Origin: Sphingomonas_Q fennica_A
GTDB lineage: Bacteria; Pseudomonadota; Alphaproteobacteria; Sphingomonadales; Sphingomonadaceae
Direction of reading: 5' to 3'
DNA: 64,000 bases
Assembly: GCA_036946415.1 (NCBI GenBank)
Contig: JAQIJD010000002.1
Location: 124,001-188,000, forward strand
Position 1 is the first letter of the stretch. Every line of letters begins with the position of its first letter. The position numbers and the translations under genes were made by a program. Below the pieces are notes generated by a model that was given only the letters and a program-made list of their open reading frames with translations, was not told the origin of the DNA and did not search any database. Shown piece by piece: positions 51,217-63,984 of the stretch.

Positions 51217-51417
51217 CTATCCCTCAATACCCAATCCCTTCCGTACCAGCCGGCGGATCGCTTCAGGTCGGGAGGGCTTCGGATCGGGCTGATCAGCGAT
51301 CAAATCGTCGACTGCCGCCAGATCATCCGCCTGTAATCGCAAAGTGATTGGCGTGCCTTTGCCCGTTGTGACAGGGCGACCTCGCTTTTTCGTGACATCA
51401 CTAATTGACATACTCAT
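51217..51417 (-). CDS. Ribbon-helix-helix family small DNA-binding protein
   Basis: A 66-residue protein. A basic N-terminus (SDVTKKRGRPVTTGKG) leads into the strand TPITLRLQADDLAAVDDLIAD and helix SRPEAIRRLVRKGL, the RHH/CopG layout where the strand contacts DNA. Such proteins are plasmid or phage repressors, antitoxins or relaxase accessories. No toxin gene adjoins it. Start ATG 51417, with 51411 also possible. Confidence 0.7.
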   Translation of the reverse strand: MSMSISDVTKKRGRPVTTGKGTPITLRLQADDLAAVDDLIADQPDPKPSRPEAIRRLVRKGLGIEG

Positions 51418-51651
51418 TTCGTGATGCCACAAAGAGCGGGCCGGCGCAAGGATTAGGCCCCTTGAACCGGCCCTAACCGCAACCCTCTCTGGAAGGGTCA
51501 CAGCTATGCAGGCGCCTAGCACATCCCGCTTGTCCGCGGCAGACCGCCGCTCGCTCATCATCTACGCCTCGATCACGGCCACGATCGTGTTCATGCCGCA
51601 CGTTCTCTCGCTGGTGGAGCGGCGGCACCGCCACCCCCGAACCGCCGGGCA

Positions 51652-52233
51652 ATGCTGGGCGCGTTGGCATTCGCGCCGATCGCGACCGCTGCCGGCGCTG
51701 CGGCCACGCTCGGCGCAGCCGCCGCCACCGTCGATCCCAAATGGACAGCGCTGCTCGCTGACTATCGAGCGAAGCGCGCGCACTGGCTCGACAATTGCCT
51801 GATCGAGGACGAGGCCTCCAATGTCTTCAGGGAAGCGGAGAAGCGGCTGCCGCCGAAGCCCGTCGATCCGGGCAGTGGTCTGCCGGACGATCTCTCGAAC
51901 CTGACGATCGCGGACATCCGGGCGGCTGGGCAAAACCCGGCTCATCAGGCGGCGGTGGCGACATACAAGCGCGACCTTGCCATCTGGCAGGCGCAGCACG
52001 ACGCACTCTACGAGTCGATCTACGGCCCGCCGCGGGAGTTTATTCGGGCAGCGATCCAGGCGCAGGACGACGCCCTCGTGGCGCTGGTGGAGCATCGGGC
52101 ACAGAGCGCCGCCATCCTCGCAGAGAAGCTGTCGATCATGATCGCGGCATTCGAGGATTTCGATGCACCAAGCGAGATGCTCGAACAGGTCCTCCTCGAC
52201 ACGCAGCACCTCGCCAAGCAGGTGCGGGCATGA
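51652..52233 (+). CDS. Exported helical protein, tandem paralogue 1
   Basis: A 193-residue protein. A hydrophobic N-terminus (MLGALAFAPIATAAG) leads to a helical body with DPKWTALLADYRAKRAHW, FREAEKRLPPKP, WQAQHDALYESIYGPP and LAEKLSI. These blocks recur in the next gene. Directly upstream in frame is NRRA, which with MLGALAF would make a twin-arginine signal like paralogue 2, yet no start codon exists between it and a stop at 51517. The N-terminus may therefore be damaged. Function unknown. Confidence 0.6.
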   Translation: MLGALAFAPIATAAGAAATLGAAAATVDPKWTALLADYRAKRAHWLDNCLIEDEASNVFREAEKRLPPKPVDPGSGLPDDLSNLTIADIRAAGQNPAHQAAVATYKRDLAIWQAQHDALYESIYGPPREFIRAAIQAQDDALVALVEHRAQSAAILAEKLSIMIAAFEDFDAPSEMLEQVLLDTQHLAKQVRA

Positions 52234-52781
52234 CGGGCGCCATGACCCGCCGCGGCATTCTCGGTGTCGCAGGCCTAACGCCGATCGCGGCAGCCTGGGG
52301 CCTCGCTCCGCCTGCAAGCGCGATGTCGGCATTGACCGATCCACGCTGGCGCACCCTCGTTGATGCTTACCGCGCGGCGCGCCAGGCCTGGGACGCAACC
52401 GTGCAAGCCAAGGATGATGCCGACGAGGCGTTCTTCGAAGCGGCGCGGGCTCTTCCGCCTCGGCCCCCCGTGCCGACGCTCACCCAGATCGAAACCATTC
52501 GCGCCGATGTAACAGCCTACCGTAGCGCGGACGACGCTTGGCAGAGCCGGCACGATGCGATGCGAAAGGCGCTAATGGGACCAGAAGAGGCCAGGGAGAG
52601 CGCTGCGTCCGATCTTCACACCAAGGCTTTCATGGCCCTCGCGGATCACGATGTGACGAACGCCAGTGACCTCGCGGAAAAGATCGAGATCGTGCAGCTC
52701 GAATATGCCGGCGGCGAAATGCCGATGGACTACATCGACACGTTCCTCGCCGACGCCCGACGCATTGCGGGGAGGGCGTGA
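52230..52781 (+). CDS. Tat-type exported helical protein, tandem paralogue 2
   Basis: A 183-residue protein with a twin-arginine-like leader (MTRRGILGVAGLTPIAAAWG, A-S-A cleavage). The body follows paralogue 1: DPRWRTLVDAYRAARQAW, FFEAARALPPRP, WQSRHDAMRKALMGPEE and DLAEKIEI. ATG 52230 overlaps the stop of paralogue 1 (ATGA). It is likely a periplasmic all-helical protein. No family name is assigned. Confidence 0.72.
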   Translation: MTGAMTRRGILGVAGLTPIAAAWGLAPPASAMSALTDPRWRTLVDAYRAARQAWDATVQAKDDADEAFFEAARALPPRPPVPTLTQIETIRADVTAYRSADDAWQSRHDAMRKALMGPEEARESAASDLHTKAFMALADHDVTNASDLAEKIEIVQLEYAGGEMPMDYIDTFLADARRIAGRA

Positions 52782-53017
52782 TGGCGACCCGCATCAACCA
52801 GCAGACCGACGCCGCCCACAGCTTCGACGCCGATCAGTGGCTCGGCCGCTACGAGCAGGCCGGCGGCGGCTATGCCCTGACGCCCGCCGGCAGTCTGATC
52901 TTCCTGACCAGCGCCATCGACCGGCTGTCGCTCGGCGCCTCGTTCGGCCAGATCATCAACCGCCCCTCCCGCATCGCCGCCGTGAAGGCCGCGATTATCG
53001 CGAAGGAGGCACGCTGA
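52781..53017 (+). CDS. Small hypothetical protein
   Basis: A 78-residue protein beginning MATRINQQTDAAHSFDADQWL, with a central stretch GSLIFLTSAIDRLSLGASFG. GGAGGG precedes the start. GTG 52778, one codon earlier, overlaps the previous stop and may also be used. Its own stop overlaps the next start (TGATG). Part of the four-gene coupled run. Confidence 0.6.
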   Translation: MATRINQQTDAAHSFDADQWLGRYEQAGGGYALTPAGSLIFLTSAIDRLSLGASFGQIINRPSRIAAVKAAIIAKEAR

Positions 53018-53250
53018 TGGCGTCGAAGCCCCATACTCCCGCGCTGGTCCGGCGGTCCCGGCACCAGCGTAATCCGCAATGGCGCCGGGATCGTCGGCCT
53101 CGCCCGTCGATGGCTTCGCTCGCCGCGGCGCTGGCCGTCATCCCGACACTGCCGCGCCCGCTGCTGGAGAGGCTCACTGCGCGCATGATCGATCGGCTCG
53201 ACCTCCTGGACGGCGACCTAGAGCGGATTCCGATCAGTCCGGGCTCATAG
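53017..53250 (+). CDS. Small basic hypothetical protein
   Basis: A 77-residue protein with a strongly basic N-terminus (RRSRHQRNPQWRRDRRPRP) and a C-terminal helix (LLERLTARMIDRLDLLDGDLE). AAGGAGG sits seven bases before ATG 53017. The basic tail suggests nucleic-acid or membrane-surface contact, but this is conjecture. The IS element begins a few bases after its stop. Confidence 0.6.
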   Translation: MASKPHTPALVRRSRHQRNPQWRRDRRPRPSMASLAAALAVIPTLPRPLLERLTARMIDRLDLLDGDLERIPISPGS

Positions 53251-53274
53251 CCGCAGTGACGTGACCCCCTGCTT

Positions 53275-54186
53275 TCATCCAGCCAGGACCAGAGACCGGC
53301 AGGTGTTGTGGTGCATGAGCGCACACGAAGCAACGGCCTGGACGCGTCCAGGCTGTTGCTTCTCGATCTCGGCGGCGAAGGCCGCCGGGGTGGCGTAGCC
53401 GAGCGAGGAGTGCGGCCGCTCGGTATTGTAGTCATCGGCCCATGCCCGGATCACGGTGCGAGCGTGCGCGAGGCTGAGGAATAGCGTCTCGTTGAGCAGT
53501 TCATCGCGCATGCGACCGTTGAAGTTCTCGACATACCCGTTCTGCATCGGTCGGCCCGGCGCGATGTAGTGCCATTCGACCTTCGCCTCGCCTGACCATA
53601 CGAGCACCGCATTCGAGGTCAGCTCGGTGCCGTTATCGCTGACGATCATGCCTGGTCGGCCGCGCTCGGCGACTAGGTCGGCCAGCTCGCGTACGACCCG
53701 CCTGCCGGAGATCGAGGTGTCGACCACAGCCCGCAGGCATTCGCGGGTGACGTCGTCTACGATGTTCAACACCCGGAAGCGCCGACCGGTGGCGAGCTGG
53801 TCGTGCACAAAGTCCAGGCTCCAGCGCTGGTTGGGCAGCGCCAGAACCGGCCTAGGCGCCCGCGCGCCCATGGCGCGCCTTCGTCCCTTCCTGCGCCTGA
53901 CGGTCAGGCCCTCCTCGCGATAGAGCCGCTGCGTCTTCTTGCGATTGATGGTGACGCCGTCCCGCCGCAACAGGATGTGCAGCCGCCGGTAGCCGAACCG
54001 GCGACGCTGACCGGCCAGCTCGCGCAGCCGCGCCCGCAGACTTTCGTCCCCGTCTTGGCGCGAGCGGTAGCGCATGCTCGTCCGGTCGGCCCCGATCACG
54101 GCGCAGGCGCGCCGCTCGCTCATCCCGAACCCAGCCTGCAACCGCGCGACCGCCTCCCGCTTGGCGGCCACGCTCACCACTTTTTT
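53275..54186 (-). CDS. IS3-family transposase OrfB (DDE integrase domain)
   Basis: The frame carries the HTH_21 region (RRACAVIGADRTSMRYRSR) and the rve integrase core with DDE residues: D in RWSLDFVHDQL, D in MIVSDNGTELT and E in NGYVENFNGRMRDELL. It ends ADDYNTERPHSSLGYATPAAF, usual for IS3 family. It has no start of its own of note and is made by -1 frameshifting from orfA at AAAAAAG (54186-54180). Confidence 0.88.
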   Translation of the reverse strand, partial: KKVVSVAAKREAVARLQAGFGMSERRACAVIGADRTSMRYRSRQDGDESLRARLRELAGQRRRFGYRRLHILLRRDGVTINRKKTQRLYREEGLTVRRRKGRRRAMGARAPRPVLALPNQRWSLDFVHDQLATGRRFRVLNIVDDVTRECLRAVVDTSISGRRVVRELADLVAERGRPGMIVSDNGTELTSNAVLVWSGEAKVEWHYIAPGRPMQNGYVENFNGRMRDELLNETLFLSLAHARTVIRAWADDYNTERPHSSLGYATPAAFAAEIEKQQPGRVQAVASCALMHHNTCRSLVLAG

Positions 54187-54440
54187 GCCAGCAGGTCTTT
54201 CAACCCCGCATTGTCCAGCATGGCGTCGGCCAGCAGCCGCTTCAGCCTGCCGTTCTCGTCCTCCAGCGCTCGTAGCCGCTTCGCCTCGGACACCTCCAGG
54301 CCGCCATACTTGGCCTTCCAGGCGTAGTAGGTCGCGCTCGACAGCCCGTACTTCCGGCACAGCTCCGTCACCACCGCGCCCGCCTCGGCCTCCTTCAGAA
54401 TGCCAATGATCTGCTCTTCCGAAAACTGCTTCCGCTTCAT
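54174..54440 (-). CDS. IS3-family transposase OrfA
   Basis: An 88-residue protein: HTH_Tnp_1 domain (MKRKQFSEEQIIGILKEAE, CRKYGLSSATYYAWKAKYGG) followed by a leucine-zipper-like helix (LRALEDENGRLKRLLADAML) for dimerisation. It ends LLAKKW just after the AAAAAAG slippery site where ribosomes shift -1 into orfB. Confidence 0.9.
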   Translation of the reverse strand: MKRKQFSEEQIIGILKEAEAGAVVTELCRKYGLSSATYYAWKAKYGGLEVSEAKRLRALEDENGRLKRLLADAMLDNAGLKDLLAKKW

Positions 54441-54727
54441 TCCGTCGTCCCTTCGAGGGGCCGGTCTCTAGGTCCAACTGGATGAAGAAACGGGGGTCAC
54501 GTCAAAAGACCCAGCCGAGGAAATCGAGGAGCGGGGAGCGCCGTTTGATGGTGGGTTCGCCTGAGCCACAGGCTGCCGTTCGCTATCGACGACGCGAGAA
54601 CTTCGATGCGACGTTCATGCAACCTTATCGAGCCATACGGAAATTGCGGAGAGGGGTCCCGTGAGGGAACCGCGCTATCGGTCCTGTCAGAAAAGCTCGC
54701 AATCACAACACCTTAGCAGCGATATTG

Positions 54728-54814
<87 letters not shown>

Positions 54815-54982
54815 AGGTGCGGTGGCGGGCGATTAGCCGGGGGTCGGTGGGGTGTCAACCGCCCGTCATGCCGGTTGGTGCGTTTCGGCGCATGCGCGGG
54901 TTGTGTTCGGCCAAGCGGTTGGGCATGGCCGATCGATGCCGCACTGCGGCACCGGATCATCGAACGACGGGGACGAGGCGAG

Positions 54983-55921
54983 ATGGAGCAGCAGCTGGTT
55001 ACGCTCTTCGGCGGCGGGGGCTTCCTTGGCCGCTATGTCGCGCAGGCGCTGCTAAAGGCGGGCGCGCGGGTGCGCGTGGCCGAACGCGATCCCTCGGACG
55101 CCTTCTTCATCCGCCCGCTCGGCGGCCTCGGCCAGACGCAGTTCGTCGGCACCGACATCACCCGTGCGGACAGCGCCGCCCGCGCGGCCGAAGGGTCGCA
55201 CGCGGTCGTCAACCTTGTCGGCGTCCTCAAGGGCGATTTCCGGCGGATGCATGTCGAGGCCGCGCGTAATGCCGCCGCCGCCGCCGCCGCGGTCGGCGCG
55301 CGCGCCTTCGTGCAGGTCTCGGCGATCGGCGCCGATCCGGAATCGCCCTCCGCCTACGGCCGCAGCAAGGCCGATGGCGAGCGGGCGGTGCGCGAGGCCT
55401 TCGCCGGCGCCACCATCGTCCGCCCCTCGGTGCTGTTCGGCCCGGAGGACGATTTCGTGAACCGCTTCGGACGGCTGATCCGCCTGCTGCCGCTGGTACC
55501 GGTGCTGGCGGGTGAGACGAAGCTGCAACCGGCCTGGGTGGCCGACGTCGCCCGCGCCATCGCCGCCGCCGCGCTCGATCCCGCAGGCCATGCCGGCCGC
55601 ACCTATCACCTCGGCGGCCCGGAGGTGATGACGATGGCCGCGCTCAACCGCCGCATCGCCGCACTGACCGGGCGCAACCGCTCCTTCCTCGATCTGCCGG
55701 ACAGCGTCGGCGCGATGCTGGCGAACGGCCTCGGCTGGCTGCCCGGCGCGCCGATCACCGCCGATCAATGGGCGATGCTCTCGCGCGACAATGTCGTGCC
55801 GGCGGAGGCCGCGGGGTTCGAGGCGTTCGGCATCGCGCCTACGCCCCTCGCCGCGGTGGCCCCCGGCTGGCTGGTCCAGTATCGGCGCGAGGGGCGCTTC
55901 TCGCTCGGCAATCCGGCGTGA
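54983..55921 (+). CDS. NAD(P)-binding SDR, complex I NDUFA9-like
   Basis: A 312-residue atypical SDR with TLFGGGGFLGRYVAQALL (cofactor), NLVGVLKGDFRRMHVEAARN, VQVSAIGADPESPSAYGRSKADGE and IVRPSVLFGPEDDF, the pattern of NDUFA9/NmrA-like proteins tied to respiratory complex I or quinone metabolism. ATG 54983 follows GGCGAG. Its stop overlaps the uppP start (GTGA). Confidence 0.88.
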   Translation: MEQQLVTLFGGGGFLGRYVAQALLKAGARVRVAERDPSDAFFIRPLGGLGQTQFVGTDITRADSAARAAEGSHAVVNLVGVLKGDFRRMHVEAARNAAAAAAAVGARAFVQVSAIGADPESPSAYGRSKADGERAVREAFAGATIVRPSVLFGPEDDFVNRFGRLIRLLPLVPVLAGETKLQPAWVADVARAIAAAALDPAGHAGRTYHLGGPEVMTMAALNRRIAALTGRNRSFLDLPDSVGAMLANGLGWLPGAPITADQWAMLSRDNVVPAEAAGFEAFGIAPTPLAAVAPGWLVQYRREGRFSLGNPA

Positions 55922-56727
55922 AGGGTATCGCCGATCCCGTCATCCTCGGCATCGTCGAGGGGCTGACCGAATTCCTGCCCGTTTCCTCCACCGGCCACCT
56001 GATCCTCGCCAGTGCGCTGCTCGGCTATGACGAGGCGCGCTGGGCGACGTTCAACATCGTCATCCAGCTCGGCGCGATCCTGGCGGTGGTGGTGCTCTAC
56101 TGGCGGACCTTCTGGAAGGTGGCGACGGGGCTGGTCGCGGCCGATCCGCGCTCGTGGCGGTTCCTGCGCAACATCCTCCTCGCCTTCCTGCCGGCGGTGG
56201 CGATCGGCCTCGTCCTCCATCGCCAGATCGAAGCGATGCTGAGCCGCCCCGATATCGTCGCGGTGGCGCTGATCGTGGGCGGCATCGCCATCCTCGTCAT
56301 CGAACGCTTCGCCCCGCGCGGGCGGATCACGGGGGTGGAGGACGTGCCGGCCGGCCGCACCTTCGGCATCGGCCTCATCCAGTGTCTCGCGATGGTGCCG
56401 GGCGTCAGCCGCTCGGGCGCGACGATCATGGGGGCGCTGTCGCTGGGCATCGATCGGCGGACCGCGGCCGAATTCAGCTTCTTCCTCGCCGTGCCGACCA
56501 TGCTCGGCGCGACGACGCTCGAACTCGTCAAGAATCGTGAAACGCTGCTGGCGGGCGGCGGCGGGGTGGGGCCGGGGACGATCGCGATCGGGTTCGTCAC
56601 CGCATTCCTCGTGGCGCTCGTCGTGATCCGCGCCTTCGTCGGCATCATCTCGCGGCACGGCTTCGGTCCGTTCGCCTGGTATCGCATCGTCGCCGGCACG
56701 ATCGCGCTGATCGCGCTTAACAGATAG
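55918..56727 (+). CDS. uppP: Undecaprenyl-diphosphatase
   Basis: A 269-residue integral membrane protein with eight hydrophobic helices. It has the BacA/UppP signatures GIVEGLTEFLPVSSTGHLIL (active-site Glu and Ser-rich loop) and PGVSRSGATI. It dephosphorylates undecaprenyl pyrophosphate, recycling the lipid carrier for peptidoglycan and polysaccharide, and gives bacitracin tolerance. GTG 55918 is translationally coupled to the SDR. Confidence 0.95.
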   Translation: MKGIADPVILGIVEGLTEFLPVSSTGHLILASALLGYDEARWATFNIVIQLGAILAVVVLYWRTFWKVATGLVAADPRSWRFLRNILLAFLPAVAIGLVLHRQIEAMLSRPDIVAVALIVGGIAILVIERFAPRGRITGVEDVPAGRTFGIGLIQCLAMVPGVSRSGATIMGALSLGIDRRTAAEFSFFLAVPTMLGATTLELVKNRETLLAGGGGVGPGTIAIGFVTAFLVALVVIRAFVGIISRHGFGPFAWYRIVAGTIALIALNR

Positions 56728-56831
56728 GTCCGTAACGGAACTGTAAAGGCATGCAGTTTTGGCAATTACGGAAATGCGATGCCGGAATGCCATTGAAATA
56801 GGTCAGCATCCGTGACGTAGTGCTGTTTTTC

Positions 56832-56844
56832 GACGTGACACGTC
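56832..56844. promoter_or_regulatory. Perfect palindrome upstream of gltD
   Basis: GACGTGACACGTC has perfect 6-bp arms around a single A. It lies 42 bp before the chosen gltD start in the only promoter region of the glt operon, so it could be a regulator site. It may instead be part of the untranslated leader. Confidence 0.3.
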
Positions 56845-56885
56845 AGCAGTTCCATGAGACATCGTCCACGAACGTGGAGGACGGT

Positions 56886-58340
56886 GTGGCGGACAATCCG
56901 ATGTTGGCATTCGTGCGGCTCGACCAGAGCTACCCGGAAAAGCGCGGCGCCGCGGACCGGCGCGAGGATTTCGCGGAGATCGCGCGCGCTTATGCCGTGC
57001 CCGATGCCGAAGCGCAGGCATCGCGCTGTTCGCAATGCGGCGTGCCCTATTGCTCGACGCACTGCCCGCTCCACAACCACATTCCCGACTGGCTACGCCT
57101 GACCGCCGAGGGGCGGCTGCGCGAGGCCTATGAGCTGAGTAACGCGACCTCGACGATGCCCGAGATCTGCGGCCGCATCTGCCCGCAGGATCGGCTGTGC
57201 GAGGGCAATTGCGTCATCGAATTCTCCGGCCACGGTGCCGTCACGATCGGTTCGGTCGAGAAGTTCATCACCGATACCGCCTGGGCCGAGGGCTGGGTGG
57301 AGCCGCTGCGCCCGTTGCCCGATCGCGGCCAGTCGGTCGGAATCATCGGGGCCGGCCCGGCCGGGCTGACCGCGGCCGAACTGTTGCGCGCACGCGGCTA
57401 TGAGGTTCACGTCTACGATCGGCACGATCGGCCGGGCGGGCTCCTCACCTACGGCATCCCCGGTTTCAAGCTGGAGAAGCCGGTGGTCGAGCGGCGGGTC
57501 AAGCGGCTCGAGGATGGCGGCATCGTCTTCCACCGCGGCTTCGCGGTGGGCACCGACGCCACGCTGGAGGAGCTGCGCGAGCGCCACGATGCGATCCTCG
57601 TCGCCACCGGCGTCTACAAGGCCCGGGCGCTGAAGGCGCCCGGCGTCGGTGCTGCGGGCGTGGTCGAGGCGCTCGACTATCTCACCGCCTCCAACCGCAA
57701 GGGCTTCGGCGATGCGGTTCCGGCGTTCGAGGACGGCAGCCTCGATGCCGCCGGCAAGAATGTCGTCGTCATCGGCGGCGGCGATACGGCGATGGATTGC
57801 GTGCGCACCGCCATCCGCCAGGGTGCCGCCTCGGTGAAGTGCCTCTACCGGCGCGACCGGGCCAACATGCCCGGATCGCAGCGCGAGGTGAAGAATGCCG
57901 AGGAGGAGGGCGTCGAGTTCGTCTGGCTCGCCGGGCCGGAGGCGTTCCACGGCAGCGATCGGGTGGAAGGCGTGCAGGTCGCAAAGATGCGGCTGGGCGA
58001 GCCGGATGCGTCCGGCCGCCGCTCGCCCGAGGCCGATCCCGGCGCCGACTATCGCCTCGATGCCGATCTGGTCATCAAGGCGCTCGGCTTCGATGCGGAG
58101 GATCTGCCCAGGCTGTTCGACGCGGCCGAACTGGGCGTCACCCGCTGGGGCACGCTGCGCGTCGACCATCGCACGATGCAGACCAGCCTCGAAGGCGTCT
58201 TCGCCGCCGGCGACATCGTCCGCGGCGCCAGCCTCGTCGTCTGGGCGATCCGCGACGGCCGCGACGTGGCCGACCAGATGCACGCCTTCCTGAAGGCACG
58301 GAAGGGTGCCACCGCCGCCCGCGCCCCCGTCGCCGCCTGA
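56886..58340 (+). CDS. gltD: Glutamate synthase small subunit
   Basis: A 484-residue Fe-S/FAD protein. The N-terminal cysteine clusters CSQCGVPYCSTHCPLHNHIPDW and CGRICPQDRLCEGNC bind 4Fe-4S centres. FAD motif GIIGAGPAGLTAAE and NADPH motif VVVIGGGDTAMDC follow. It passes electrons from NADPH to GltB for glutamine-plus-oxoglutarate to glutamate. GTG 56886 with GGAGG five bases upstream is preferred over an earlier frame start at 56820. Confidence 0.93.
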   Translation: MADNPMLAFVRLDQSYPEKRGAADRREDFAEIARAYAVPDAEAQASRCSQCGVPYCSTHCPLHNHIPDWLRLTAEGRLREAYELSNATSTMPEICGRICPQDRLCEGNCVIEFSGHGAVTIGSVEKFITDTAWAEGWVEPLRPLPDRGQSVGIIGAGPAGLTAAELLRARGYEVHVYDRHDRPGGLLTYGIPGFKLEKPVVERRVKRLEDGGIVFHRGFAVGTDATLEELRERHDAILVATGVYKARALKAPGVGAAGVVEALDYLTASNRKGFGDAVPAFEDGSLDAAGKNVVVIGGGDTAMDCVRTAIRQGAASVKCLYRRDRANMPGSQREVKNAEEEGVEFVWLAGPEAFHGSDRVEGVQVAKMRLGEPDASGRRSPEADPGADYRLDADLVIKALGFDAEDLPRLFDAAELGVTRWGTLRVDHRTMQTSLEGVFAAGDIVRGASLVVWAIRDGRDVADQMHAFLKARKGATAARAPVAA

Positions 58341-58353
58341 CCGAAAGCCGCCG

Positions 58354-58653
58354 ATGCGCCTCACGCCGCACGAGATCGCCGCGATCAAGACCGCCGCCGC
58401 CGAGGCCTTCGGCGCGGACGCGGTGGTGCGCCTGTTCGGCAGCCGCGTGCGCGACGATCTGCGCGGGGGCGACATCGATCTGCTTATCGAGGTCGCCCCC
58501 GGCCATGCCGGCATCGCGCGCGAGACGCGGTTCGAAAGCGTGCTGTTCCGCCATATCGACGAACAGAAAGTCGACCTGGTGATCGTCGAACGCGGCACCG
58601 ATCCCGGTCCGTTCGCAAGGATGGTGTCGCGCGATGCGGTGTTGCTGCAATGA
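58354..58653 (+). CDS. mntA: MNT-type nucleotidyltransferase antitoxin
   Basis: A 99-residue minimal nucleotidyltransferase with the hallmark G29-S30...D40-I-D42 motif (FGSRVRDDLRGGDIDLLIEV). It represents the MntA antitoxin, which modifies (AMPylates) its HEPN toxin partner. It starts 13 bases after gltD and its stop overlaps the HEPN start (ATGA at 58650-58653). Confidence 0.85.
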   Translation: MRLTPHEIAAIKTAAAEAFGADAVVRLFGSRVRDDLRGGDIDLLIEVAPGHAGIARETRFESVLFRHIDEQKVDLVIVERGTDPGPFARMVSRDAVLLQ

Positions 58654-59122
58654 CGCCCGACGAACGCCTGCTGGTGGATCACCTCGCTGCCGTCGACCGG
58701 CTTGAGGCCGGGTTTGACCGTGCCGTGGAGCGAGCGGGGGCGCTGTTGCCCATCGATGGGCCGCGGATCGACGCCCTGCCGATCGAGGCGGAGGAGACGA
58801 TCCTCGCCTTCCTCAAGCGCTACGAACAGTTCGAGGATCTAATCCACCGTACCCTCCGCCTCGTCTCGCAGGCGATGGATCTTGGCAGGCGCGACTTTAT
58901 GACCCCGCGCGACGTGGCCAATCGCGCCGAGAAGTTCGGGGTCGTGGAGGACGCGGAGGATTGGGCGAATGCGGTGCGTGCGCGCAACGCCCTCAGCCAC
59001 GAATATCCGCTCGATCCGCACAAACGCGCCGGACAAATCAATGCCGCATGGGCCGCCGTGCCGACGCTGACGTCGGTCGCCCGCAACATCCGCCAGTTCG
59101 TAAAGCAGGAAGGCCTCGTGCC

Positions 59123-59126
<4 letters not shown>
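58650..59126 (+). CDS. hepT: HEPN-domain toxin (HepT-like)
   Basis: A 158-residue all-helical protein. The ribonuclease motif Rx4-6H is RNALSH (R112 to H117) in VRARNALSHEYP, and the region FEDLIHRTLRLVSQAM forms the HEPN core. Paired with MntA it forms a toxin-antitoxin module in which the HEPN RNase is held off by the nucleotidyltransferase. Slightly longer than many HepT proteins. Its stop overlaps the gltB start by ATGA (59123-59126). Confidence 0.83.
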
Positions 59127-63645
<4,519 letters not shown>

Positions 63646-63649
<4 letters not shown>

Positions 63650-63984
63650 GCGCGCGCCTCTTCTACGTCGAACTGCCGGCGGTGGGCGGCCCGCCGGCCG
63701 CCTTCTACGAACAGGCGTTCGGCTGGTCGCTGACCGCCTTCGGTCCCAATTATGCGGCGACGACGACCGGCGATACCGACATCGGCCTCCAGGCCGATCC
63801 GGCCGAGGCGCCGGCGGCACCGCTGCCGGTGATCCTCGTCGACGATCTGGAAGCCGCCCAAGCCGCGGTCGCGGCGGCAGGCGGCACGATCGTGAAGCCG
63901 ATCTTCGCCTTCCCCGGCGGCCGCCGCTTCCACTTCCGCGATCCGACCGGCAACGAACTGGCGGTCTGCACGGAAGACCATTGA
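63646..63984 (+). CDS. VOC family protein (glyoxalase-like)
   Basis: A 112-residue single VOC module: LFYVELPAVGGPPAAFYEQAFGWSL at the N-terminus, PVILVDDLEAAQAAVAAAGG, and the C-terminal FHFRDPTGNELAVC. It resembles glyoxalase/bleomycin-resistance proteins of unknown substrate. ATG 63646 overlaps the gltB stop (ATGA), extending the coupled glt operon. Confidence 0.87.

Larger units (their letters stand above)
53257..54504 (-). mobile_element. IS3-family insertion sequence
   Basis: Terminal inverted repeats TGACGTGACCCCC...CATCCAG (left from 53257, right end 54504) match closely between the two ends, with TG...CA termini. The core TGACCCCC could also be the true end (53262-54499). Inside are orfA and orfB in the -1 frame arrangement of IS3 elements. 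I could not find a convincing target duplication. The element looks intact. Confidence 0.85.
46236..54727. other. Decayed genomic island next to tRNA-Leu
   Basis: About 8.5 kb of accessory DNA lies between ubiG and tRNA-Leu(CAG). It holds a toxin/immunity fragment, a broken replication-type ATPase, an orphan FkbM methyltransferase, prophage fragments, a tandem small-gene operon and an IS3 element. Several genes are clearly more AT-rich than the flanks (46261-46674, 48612-49406, 50474-51157). The 3' end of the tRNA faces the island, as in tRNA-targeted integration. No integrase or second att copy was found. Confidence 0.65.

Noticed and set aside
51506..51802. Plus-strand frame with a good ribosome site (GGAAGG) starting MQAPSTSRLSAADRR
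   Set aside because: After about 40 residues it turns into low-complexity Arg/Pro text overlapping paralogue 1. It may be a gene remnant, but I cannot support a protein.
53250..54510. Target-site duplication of the IS3 element
   Set aside because: Flanking bases next to either possible end give no matching 3-4 bp direct repeat, and the ACG/CGT next to the core ends are part of the inverted repeat.
56750..56790. Weak hairpin (AACTG/CAGTT with TTT) after uppP as a terminator
   Set aside because: The stem is only 5 bp with a 10-nt loop; it is too weak to call.
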